Assembly (NCBI GenBank): GCA_028095005.1
Contig: CM051462.1
Span: 174,291,955-174,355,954, forward strand
DNA length: 64,000 bases
Origin: Rhynchospora pubera
Taxonomy: Eukaryota > Streptophyta > Magnoliopsida > Poales > Cyperaceae
Direction of reading: 5' to 3'
The position numbers were made by a program, and so were the translations under genes. Under the pieces are notes generated by a model. It saw only the letters and a program-made list of their open reading frames with translations. It did no database searches and was not told where the DNA came from. Positions 49,020 through 58,043 of the stretch are shown piece after piece (position 1 is the first letter of the stretch; each line of letters begins with the position of its first letter).

Positions 49020-49363
49020 TCACATGTGAGTTTAAAAAACTGTTATGTGCTAATATAAATTATTCTTAACATAGATGTGCTAAATTGTTATGTTAATATT
49101 TTTATTTTTATTTTTTGCAGGTCATTAATTGGTGAAAAATTTTGTTAACAAGGAGCTAATTTATTTTTATTTTTGGTTAATTTTTTAAATTGTAATTTTA
49201 TTTTGTTAGAAAAAATGTAAAACAAAATTAAATTCATGTGTAACCAACACAGAAATTAAAATTGTAATTTTATTTTGTTAGAAAAAATGTAAAACAAAAT
49301 TAAATTCATGTGTAACCAACAGATTAGCTCTTCTGTAAAACAAAATTAATTAGTACAAACGTT
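49020..49363. other. tnpD 3' region
   Basis: AT-rich, with a direct repeat of about 70 bp (AAATTGTAATTTTATTTTGT at 49187 and a near copy at 49260). Probably the 3' untranslated region and transcript end of tnpD. Confidence 0.45.
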
Positions 49364-49525
49364 TCCTCTTCTGTAACGGTTATTAGCTAATAACCGTTAC
49401 AGAAGGTCAAACGTTTTAGGTGTATAACCTTCTGTAACGGTTATTAGCTAATAACCGTTACAGAATAACCGTTACAGAAGAGGCTAATCTGTAACGGTTA
49501 TTAGATAATAACCGTTACAGAAGGT
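49364..49525. repeat. Internal CACTA subterminal-type repeat cluster
   Basis: Three complete palindromes of TTCTGTAACGGTTATTAG with its complement plus a half unit, the same motif as at the element's two ends, but here in the middle, just upstream of the second transcription unit. Confidence 0.85.
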
Positions 49526-49559
49526 TGAACCCTTTATTAATAACCAGCCTGGCTTGCGT

Positions 49560-49862
49560 CTCCTGGTCACTTCTTTCTAAACTCGATCAAGCGCCTCTTT
49601 CTTAAGCCCTAGCTCTCGACAGACGAAACCCTAGCTCTCGCGCCTCTCTCGAACGACAGAAGAATTCTCCGGCCCCTCTCTCTCAGGTAATCCCTCTTTC
49701 CTCTTCCCCTCCCTCTCATTCCCTCGCTCTCTTTGACTCCCTCTCACTCTGTCTCTCTCTGTCTTTACAGCTCTCTCTCTCTCTAGATCTGCTATACCTC
49801 TCTCTCGGCGGCTCTCTCTGACTCTGCTCTCAGGCAACACTCTGCTCTCAGGTAATTTGAAC
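49560..49862 (+). promoter_or_regulatory. Probable leader of the second CACTA transcription unit
   Basis: A CT-rich 5' leader-like stretch with GAAACCCTAGCTCTCG phrases, and possible donors at CTCAGGTAAT (49684 and 49848). It starts about 35 bp after the internal repeat cluster. No TATA box was fixed with certainty. The second donor would open an intron that holds the 82-bp minisatellite. Confidence 0.45.
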
Positions 49863-50015
49863 TATTGTAAGGACTATTTTGCATAATTTGGGATGTTTTG
49901 GGGACTGTTTGATTAATTTGAACTGTTTTAGGACTGTTTTGCATAATTTGAACTGTTGTAAGGACTCTTTTGCATAATTTGAACTGTTGTAAGGACTGTT
50001 TTGGGGCTGTGGTGC

Positions 50016-50460
50016 ATAAAGCACAATTTTAAGGACTAATGTGCATAAAATTGAACTGTTCGGGGTCTGATATGGGGCTGTTTTGGGGCTGTGGTGCATA
50101 AAGCACAATTTTAAGGACTAATGTGCATAAAATTGAACTGTTCGGGGTCTGATATGGGGCTGTTTTGGGGCTGTGGTGCATAAAGCACAATTTTAAGGAC
50201 TAATATGCATAAAATTGAACTGTTCGGGGTCTGATATGGGGCTGTTTTGGGGCTGTGGTGCATAAAGCACAATTTTAAGGACTAATGTGCATAAAATTGA
50301 ACTGTTTGGGGTCTGATATGGGGCTGTTTTGGGGCTGTGGTGCATAAAGCACAATTTTAAGGACTGATATGCATAAAATTGAACTGTTTGGGGTCTGATA
50401 TGGGGCTATTTTGGGGCTGTGGTGCATAAAGCACAATTTTAAGGACTGATATGGGGTTGT
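50016..50460. repeat. 82-bp minisatellite
   Basis: The phrase ATAAAGCACAATTTTAAGGA starts at 50016, 50098, 50180, 50262, 50344 and 50426, exactly 82 bp apart, with high identity. It is preceded by a shorter, related repeat (TTTGAACTGTTGTAAGGACT) at 49854-49990. Confidence 0.92.
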
Positions 50461-50560
50461 TATTTTCTTGATAATTTAGAATTTAATTTAAATAGATATA
50501 TATGCATTGTGAATTGATTATGAATAAGGAGTTAAGAAATTTATTTAAAATGAAAATTAG

Positions 50561-50797
50561 ATGGAGAAGGATCAAAACGTCAATAAGGTGGGGGAGGAAA
50601 CACCTAAGGTGGTGTCAAAAAGGGTCCCGTTTTACGGACCTCTCAAAAGAAGGGCTGTGTCGGCTGTACGTCGTCTTCCTCCAGGCTGTGAAAGGGGTCC
50701 TGATTTTAGTATGGGAATTAAAATAGATGAGGGATCCAGTGAGAATAAGGAGGTGGAGAAGAATAAGGAGGAGAAGAATAAGGAAGAGAAGAATTAG
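50561..50797 (+). CDS. 78-aa basic protein encoded by the CACTA element
   Basis: Open from ATGGAGAAGG to a TAG, followed 20 bp later by AATAAA, which may end a short transcript. It has a basic centre (KRVPFYGPLKRR, then AVSAVRRLPPGCERGP) and a tail of repeated NKEEK. The segment VSAVR-x-x-PPGC resembles a motif I recall from the N-terminal part of plant SUVH5/6-type histone H3K9 methyltransferases; that is from memory and unverified. No enzyme domain fits in 78 residues. It might also be an alternative first exon of the downstream gene. Confidence 0.5.
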   Translation: MEKDQNVNKVGEETPKVVSKRVPFYGPLKRRAVSAVRRLPPGCERGPDFSMGIKIDEGSSENKEVEKNKEEKNKEEKN

Positions 50798-51042
50798 GGT
50801 TGAATTGTCTTAGGAATTAATAAAATTATCTATGTTATTTTGTGTGAACTTTATTTATGTAATTTGAAGTTTATGTTATTTGTGTATGAATTCATGTTTG
50901 AATATTAGTGTGTTTTAATTAAATGAATTTTAAATTTATGTATTTTTAATTATTTGAATTTTAAACTTGTTCATGTTTGAATAAATTGAACATTGCGCCA
51001 AACATTAATATATATTATATATGGTGTTTTAATTAGGTAGTA

Positions 51043-51348
51043 ATGGAGAAAGGTGAAGGAAGCAATTCAAAGGGGAAAAAGCCCATCGAACGAGTCTATG
51101 TTAGGCGCAATGTTCGTGCCAATCCATCCTCTCAAAACCAGACGAACCAAAACCAAGCCTCTCAAAATCAAAACCAAGCCTCTCAAAACCAGGGGCAACC
51201 GAGCCTCTCAAAATATGAAAAACATGCAATTTTTTTCAAGCTTTTGATTGACAAGTTTGTGGCACCGTACACAGAATGGAGAGAAGAAGTCATTGTTTTG
51301 TCGGATGATGATGATGAAGTCATTGTTTTGTCGGATGATGAAGACTAG
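51043..51348 (+). CDS. 101-aa protein with tandem SUMO-interacting-like motifs
   Basis: Starts ATGGAGAAAGG after a possible AG acceptor. The N-terminus is basic (KGKKPIERVYVRRNVR). Then comes an Asn/Gln/Ser repeat (NQASQNQ, three copies), a short helix-like segment (YEKHAIFFKLLIDKFV), and a C-terminus carrying VIVLSDDDD and VIVLSDDED back to back, encoded by a 30-nt direct duplication. Four hydrophobic residues followed by Ser and acidic residues is the standard SUMO-interacting motif. It lies just upstream of, and in line with, the tnpA/Ulp1 gene, so it may be a separate protein or a 5' exon of it. Function is inferred. Confidence 0.55.
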   Translation: MEKGEGSNSKGKKPIERVYVRRNVRANPSSQNQTNQNQASQNQNQASQNQGQPSLSKYEKHAIFFKLLIDKFVAPYTEWREEVIVLSDDDDEVIVLSDDED

Positions 51349-51407
51349 TTTTAGAATTTAGATTTATGTTTGGTTTAGTATTAGGGTTTCTTATCCAACT
51401 GAATGTT

Positions 51408-51610
51408 TCTGTTTATGTTAATGTATTTTGTTATTTGAGATTGAACTTGTCGTTTAATGTTTATGTTTATGTTAATATATTTTGTTTATGTTGTTAATGT
51501 TTATGTTTATGTTTATGTTTATGTTGTTAATGTTTATGTTTATGTTTGTTTATGTTTATGTTTATGTTTGTTTGTTTATGTTTATGTTTATGTTTGTTTA
51601 TGTTTGTTAT
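51408..51610. repeat. TTTATG simple repeat
   Basis: Imperfect runs of TTTATG with TTAATG interruptions, between two copies of TATTTGAGATTGAACTTGTC (51434 and 51608). Lies between the 101-aa frame and the next gene. Confidence 0.85.
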
Positions 51611-51666
51611 TTGAGATTGAACTTGTCGTTTAATGTTTCATTGTTGTTAATTATTTGTTAATAGAT

Positions 51667-54600
51667 ATGTCTGGAGATCAAGAAAGAGATTTACAGGGTG
51701 AACAGACTGGTACAGAATCCGGCGATGAGGAGGTCACAACGTTCGAAATAAAGAAAAGGAGCAGAACGACAATGGAAGAGTTTAGGAGAAAAAAAGCTGC
51801 TGGGGAAAAGTATGAGATTAAATTTGACAAAGAAGGAGTGCCAATTGGTACTGAAGAGGCGGTGAACAAATTTGCATCATATTGCGGGTATCTGGCTAGA
51901 GTAAGAGTGCCAATCACAATTAATGATTGGCGGAAGGACGTTTCAAAGGAAACCAGACTTGAGTTGTGGTTGGACATCAAGGTGAATAATTTTTCACTTA
52001 AATCATCTAATTTAAATTTCTATGCTACCAATTAACTAACGTTTCGTTATGTTTCAGAAAATGTTCAACATCGAAGATGATAAAGCCATGAACAATACTC
52101 TCAAAGCGATGGGCATAAGTCACAGGGCTTATAGAAGTAGGATTGCTGAGGAGTACATCACAAATGCCGATCCAAACAATCCAAAAAATCCATGCGATAA
52201 ACACCCAATCTCACAAAAGGAATGGGAAGAATTTTTCAACAAAAGGACGGGTGCAGATTTTGTACAAAAGAGCAACAAAGCGAAGGAGTTGAGAAAGAAA
52301 TGGAAAGAGCCTCATAGGATGGGTTCCACTGGCTATAGAGGAAAAAAAGGTTCATGGAAACCTACAGACAAGATTGTCATACCCGGAGATTCTGAAGGGG
52401 CCGGTTCCACGAGCATTACCATCGGCGATTTGGAACCGAGGAGTCAAAGGTATTTCATGGGAAGGACTGTGGCTACGAAGGATAAAGGTACTTACACATG
52501 TAAATACTTATTATATATGCTAACTTCAAATTCTGTTTTGTGATTATTAATAAGATTTGTTTGTTGCTTGTTAGATACTTACACGTTCCATAGCTCTGAT
52601 TCGTCGACTATTGAGGCATTCAGTCGGTTGAGTGCCATGTCTGGTGAAATCAATTCCGGGTCAATACCGGAACAAGAAATCTTAAATCGGGCGGTTGACA
52701 GGCCAGAACATCCAGGAAGAATCAGGGGATATCCTTTATGGACCAAGAAGGAAGATGTGTATAAAAGAAAGCCTAGAAAGGATGCGCATGAAGGATGGAT
52801 GGCACCAGACCAGATTGAAGAATTGATGAGCAGGGTTGCAGCTGAAGCCGCTGAGAAAACCAAAAGGACTTGATTCACTCCGAGGAGATAATGAATGCGG
52901 CGAGACAAGAAGCTTTTCAGGTAATCCTTTTTGACAGTCAAAATGTAATCAAAATGAATGAAAACTATTATTCATCATTCGGTTGCTTGATAATTTTCAG
53001 GAGGTGAAACAATGGTTGGCCAGTAGCGGATTGCAGTTTCAAGCTCCGCAACAATTTGTGACGCCGTACCAGCCATTCGTTGAAGCTGAGGTAGACTCAG
53101 GAATGCCAAACGAGCAGTTATTCCGAACGGTTGCCTCAAGCTATATGCCTCCGGATCCGAGAAGCGTTGTTCAGGTTCATATTGATCACTTTTCTCTTTT
53201 CTATTTAGATTTATGTTTGGCTTAGCATTAGGGTCTCTGATCGAACTGAATTTCAGGAAGAAACGCCGTGCGATCTCTTTTCCCTTGATCATCTTAACCA
53301 GAAGATTAAGGTGGCCGAGGGAAATATTATTCCGAGTGTTGTTGGTCAAATCGTACACGGCGTGCCACTAACTGATCAACAACTCTATATCCATCTTCTC
53401 CGAGTAGGCGATGATTTTCGTCAGTGGCAAGTCCCAGGTAGGTCAGATGAGCTATTAGGAAATAATATAGGAGGGCGATTCCCATGGCCGTCATTTTTGG
53501 TGGAGATAGGCCACAAGGTATCGTTTTATTTAATTATGATAATTTATTTCATCCATCTCTAGTAGAACTCACTAATTAATTATGTGATGACATTGAATGC
53601 AGAGTTTGATAAAAAAGAAGCCAGATGCGAGTAAGGCGGTGGCGAAAAAGGTGATCGAGAGTCCAAAGGTTCCAAGTGCAGGTTCATCCAAAACCTAATT
53701 AGTTCAATTGATTGTTTCAGGGTAGATTGTTGCTCAACGTCGAATAATCTATTCTTTTGTGTCTGATTATTTCAGGGTCGATTGTTGCTCGCGATCCGCT
53801 ACTTGAGCAGGATGCAATTGAAAAGCTTACCCCATCCGAACGAGAATTGTATGAACTATTGATGCTCCAACCAGAGCTTGAGAAAAATTTTGAGTTGCAC
53901 CAATGTGATGTTTGGGGTACACACAGCGGCGAGGTTAAGTTCAACGTTGAATTGTGCGACATCCTCCAATGCTTTAGAAGAGAATCTCTAAACGTGTCGA
54001 TCGTCAAGTTGTACTCTTGGTATGAATTTTCAATCTTTAAAATATTTTTTTAAAGTACCGTATTCAATTGGAGGTGAAAAATGTATGGATTAATATCCGT
54101 GAGTGTAGGTTTTGGATGAATGAACTTTCAGAGGGAGAAAACAACATCACCGTATTAGATCCAGAGATGTTGTCTGCTCCTAAAATCAAACAAGAACAAA
54201 ACCAAGCTGCGGACTACTTGATGAAGTCATTCGCGCAATATTCATCCAATTATATGGTTCTGCCTTATTTACAAGAGTAAGGACAATTATAACTAATAAA
54301 ATATCAATTATCTCGTTTACATGTTTGTTTCATTTTCATGAAAACAATAATCTCTATTCTTGCAGCTTTCATTGGGTCCTTCTTGTTATTAATGTCGAGA
54401 AGCGCACCGTTCAAATAGCAGATTCTATCGAGCGCAAGAATCCAAAGATATTGATTAAGGGATTCATAACCCAGTAAGTTTCCGTTTCTAAATGAAATTT
54501 TGATATTGAGATAAGGACTAAGTACGGTTCTATTTAAGCTATTAATGATATTGTATGCAGGATATACAAGCGATACCTTATGGAAAATGGAAAATATAAT

Positions 54601-55026
54601 GCAAGGACCCGAACAACATTTGATTGGTACAAAATTCAGGTACGAGACTTAAAAAAATATATTAGCTACCTAGGGTTTCTGAAACTGTGCAAAATCTTAA
54701 CTATCTTTCTTGTTGGATCTTTAATTAGTGTCCGATACAAAAGGGCTGCACAGAATGTGGATATTTCACAATGCTCGCCATGAAAAACGTATTATCTTAT
54801 TGGATAGCAATTCAGGAAATACCTCATGTAAGTAACTTATTCTTTTAACTAATAACATTTGATCAAACAATTAGATTTTAGAATTTCATGATCTAACTAA
54901 TAATATTTTTGACTTGTTTATCATAATATGCAGATGATCGACCCGGTTGGAGTACCATACAACAAAGAAATGATTGATGGTGTCGTGACAGAAGTTATGG
55001 ACTTCATGCAAGGGGTATTATTTTGA
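51667..55026 (+). CDS. TnpA-like (Transposase_24) protein fused to a Ulp1/C48 protease domain, one frameshift
   Basis: Exons: 51667-51981, 52058-52487, 52575-52920, 53001-53174, 53257-53517, 53603-53681, 53776-54019, 54109-54276, 54366-54473, 54561-54639, 54729-54827, 54934-55026. All have GT-AG borders and phases fit, provided one base is counted as missing near 52866; as read, TGA at 52871 stops the frame. Full length would be 798 aa. Residues about 30-260 look like plant Transposase_24/PTTA (TRLELWLDIKKMF, then HPISQKEWEEFFNKRTG and SKAKELRKKWKEPH-type text), the DNA-binding protein of En/Spm elements. The C-terminal third is a Ulp1/SENP fold: His in DFHWVLLV (54370), Asp in QIADSI (54421), Gln in PIQKG (54738) and Cys in CTECGYF (54756); Gln and Cys are six apart as in yeast Ulp1. 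Ulp1 proteases remove SUMO. Whether this one acts on SUMO is inferred. Confidence 0.8.
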
Positions 55027-55261
55027 TTAAAATGTGTTATTTGATGACTTGTCATGTTTGATTATACTTGTGATATATGTAAATACTTTGTTTATTGTTT
55101 GTGTGATATGCATGATTATATATGTTTGATATATGTGTGCTTTGTGATATATATATATGCTGCATTTGTTAATGTAAATTGGGTACCAATTTGGTACCAA
55201 TTCGGCTAGCAAATTGGGGCTAGCCAATCAAACAGGCAAAACTCAAAAAAAAAATAAAGAC

Positions 55262-55740
55262 TTTTGTAACGGTTATTAGATAATAACCGTTACAGAATAT
55301 TATAATTTTATTTTTTTTTATTTATAAATATTATCTGTAACGGTTATTAGATAATAACCGTTACAGAATCATGTCTTCTGTAACGGTTATTACCTAATAA
55401 CCGTTACAGAAGTTCTCCAAACACCACACGTTCCGTCCACAATACCATAACGGTTATTAGATAATAACCGTTACAGAAGACTGGCTTCTGTAACGGTTAT
55501 TATCTAATAACCGTTACACATGTTCTACAAAAAACTGTACCAGATTTTTCTTGCATAATACCATAACGGTTATTAGATAATAACCGTTACAGAAGAGGGG
55601 GCTACTGTAACGGTTGTTTTCTAATAACCGTTATAGATCTGTAACGGTTATTAGACATTCTGTAACGGGGGCTACAGTAACGTTTCGTGTACCGTTACAG
55701 AAGTCTTTTATTAACCGTTACAGAAACCAAAATTTCGCAT
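55262..55740. repeat. CACTA right subterminal repeat array
   Basis: Six or more palindromes of TAACGGTTATTAGATAATAA with flanking CTG/CAG, some preceded by ACCATAACGG variants. Mirrors the left array. The last half unit stops within 30 bp of the terminus. Confidence 0.85.
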
Positions 55741-55747
55741 AGTGCCT

Positions 55748-57305
55748 GATTGGAGAGATTAGTGTCGTGGAATCATAAAAGAAAAAAAGAATTGCATAAA
55801 TTCTCTGCCATTGGGAATCAGTGAAACAATGGTGTGTTAGACAAGAAATGGAGTCAGAATTTATCTAAAGCATCTGATCAATAGAGTCTGAAATGGAGAG
55901 AGAAGGAATGAACTAAGCAAGAGCACTAGAGCAGCACTCTAATAAGGAAATATTGTATAATTTTGAAAATGTTTAAAAGAGTTGGAACAGGAAATATATG
56001 GAAAATTTGGAATTTTCTTTTTTCAATATTGATGTTAGCCATCTCTTATTAGCACATGGCTTATGATGTCGCACGACTCGTACAGTCGTACTTGTCGTGA
56101 CAGCTATTCATTCCACATTGCGTTTCAAATCCAGTACATTGGATTTTGTAATTACAACCCCAAAATAACGAAAGAAATATTAATTTATCCAAATATTGTG
56201 ATGTGCCATTTTTTATCCGCTCCTTTATGAGTTGGCTCACTATATAATATCAAATTAATAAAATTTGATGTGGTCGTTTTCTTGTCCTGAGTTGGTAACG
56301 CATACATTAATTGATGCTCGTGATTTGTGATGTTTTGTGACTGTTTCTTGTCATTCATTCAATTGAAATCATCTGATTCAATCAGACAGACACACTATAA
56401 CGAGATACCTTCTTTGTCATTTGATGAAGCCCGTTCATTTGGTAAATAAATTGTTAGCAATATAAGTTTTTGACCGTTAGGTACCCCATGGCCCATGCCG
56501 GTGTGGTATAACTGCTAGTGTTGCGTTAAATGTTTTGGTTGCAAGCAGTCTCTTGTAAAACTAACAAGGTAAATATCCGAACTTTAAATTTAAAAGGCCA
56601 ATCCAAATTCTTATAAAAACTTATTCAAAGTTTATGGCTAGGCATATTTAGCCAGCTTTGATAATTTTTTTTTTAATTTCTTTGGTATTTGGCTCACTAA
56701 ATTGTCGAACTAGTTATCTCATCGATTTCTCTTTCTGGTGGGAATGTTGTGTTCATGTATAAAGTCAATTTTTCCATAAAGTTAATTTGGTAATTTACGT
56801 TGACTGTGAGAAATTGAGATTGCGTTATAGATAGAATTAAAACCGGTTGCAGCCTTGTAGGGGTTATAGGTGTATCGGTTTTCTATGTCGTACCAGTGGG
56901 AGTTTTTGCTGCATATATAGTAATGTCTTATGTCTATACCTTGGATGTAAACAATCAACATGAGTTATTAGGGGTGATATAAGCTGTACGTATGCAATTG
57001 GTTTACCAGAACACTGGTGCAGTTACATGATTTTATTTTTGAAAGAACAGTTCCCAATAAGAGGAGCCTAAAGCTTTATTAGCAACGAAACAATTTACAA
57101 ACTGAACAATCTCAACCTTTCTCGAAGGCGCAGGCGTCTCAAAACCAAGCAAAGCATAGCAAAACCGAAAGTACAAACATCCATTACACAAAAATAGGAT
57201 TAGAGGTTATTAGGAGTAATACGCTCGAGAATAGGATTAAGGAGGATGAGGCCTCAAGGAAGATATATAGCAATTCTTGATTAAACGCGCTTTGTAACTT
57301 ACTGG

Positions 57306-57306
<1 letters not shown>
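55748..57306. other. Intergenic DNA
   Basis: No supported gene. Around 57035-57240 a T-rich start followed by GAAAGAACAGTTCCC and GGAGCCTAAAGC could be a LINE 3' end in minus orientation, but no target duplication was found. Confidence 0.4.

Positions 57307-57369
<63 letters not shown>
57307..57369. repeat. TA dinucleotide microsatellite
   Basis: About 31 uninterrupted TA units. Confidence 0.97.
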
Positions 57370-57372
<3 letters not shown>

Positions 57373-57414
57373 TGCTCTCTCTAATTATTGGATTTTACCA
57401 GTAGCAACAGTAAG

Positions 57415-57510
57415 AACTAATTGAGAGAGAAATCAATTGATTTCTTTATTGAAAATGTAGAAAACTAATTGAGAGAGAAATCAATTGATTTCTTTATTGA
57501 AAATGTAGAA
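57415..57510. repeat. 48-bp perfect tandem duplication
   Basis: Unit AACTAATTGAGAGAGAAATC followed by a further 28 bp, repeated once exactly (57415-57462, 57463-57510). Identity suggests it is recent. Confidence 0.9.
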
Positions 57511-57680
57511 ATCACTGCTGCCTGTCATTGCTGCCACTGCCTGAATCTCCTTCAGCCCCAAAACTACCACTGCCTTAAGCAAACGATGGTCCCAAATTTT
57601 TACATATCTAAAAATAAAAAGAAAACAAAATTCAACATACAAAACAATATTTATATTTAACCTATTAAAAAATTAATTAA

Positions 57681-58043
57681 TTAATAAAAATATATATATA
57701 CTATAATTGTATGGAAATAAGGATTATTAGTCGTCCCAAAACAAGTCCGGCACAACGTCGAACAAAACTGCAAGTGGACTCGTTTCACATGTTGAAATTT
57801 CCTGATTAAACTATCAAATCGGACACAATAATCCAAACAAATTAACCTTTGATCTTGAAGTACCTCATCTAGATACGAAATGCCAAAACCGCAAATAACC
57901 TTGTCACCTTTCTTCAAAGAGGCCAACAAAACTGGCAGATTTAATGTCTGGATGCCACAACCACGCTTACCAAACTCTAAAGGATTTTTGTCTATTTGAG
58001 ACCATACGAGCTCTGTACCTAGAATCTGACTCTTATTATACAT
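57681..58043 (-). CDS. Unrecognised open frame next to duplication copy B
   Basis: 120 codons from an ATG that directly follows an AG acceptor-like site; a possible donor (CAAAG/GTTAAT) lies inside near 57846. The peptide (VWSQIDKNPLEFGKRGCGI, then LLASLKKGDKVICGFGISYL) looks more protein-like than its neighbours, but I do not recognise it. It may be one exon of a gene whose other parts are lost. Low confidence. Confidence 0.25.
   Translation of the reverse strand: MYNKSQILGTELVWSQIDKNPLEFGKRGCGIQTLNLPVLLASLKKGDKVICGFGISYLDEVLQDQRLICLDYCVRFDSLIRKFQHVKRVHLQFCSTLCRTCFGTTNNPYFHTIIVYIYFY

Larger units (their letters stand above)
43619..55744 (+). mobile_element. Full-length CACTA (En/Spm) DNA transposon
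   Basis: Begins CACTACGGGAAAAAGG and ends, reversed, CACTATGCGAAATTTTGG. It is flanked by the 3-bp duplication CCT (43616-43618, 55745-55747). Length is 12,126 bp. Subterminal regions are filled with the palindrome TGTAACGGTTATT-AATAACCGTTACA. It carries a tnpD-type transposase (45010-49019), two small open frames (50561-50797, 51043-51348) and a tnpA-like gene fused to a Ulp1 protease domain (51667-55026), all on the + strand. Both ends, the target duplication and nearly intact genes mean a young element. Confidence 0.93.

Noticed and set aside
57681..58043. Distant ribosomal protein S29 (uS14) resemblance
   Set aside because: A few residues (VW, LIRKF, CRTCF) fall in the same order, but the zinc-binding cysteines do not line up and there is a long insert. 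Probably chance.
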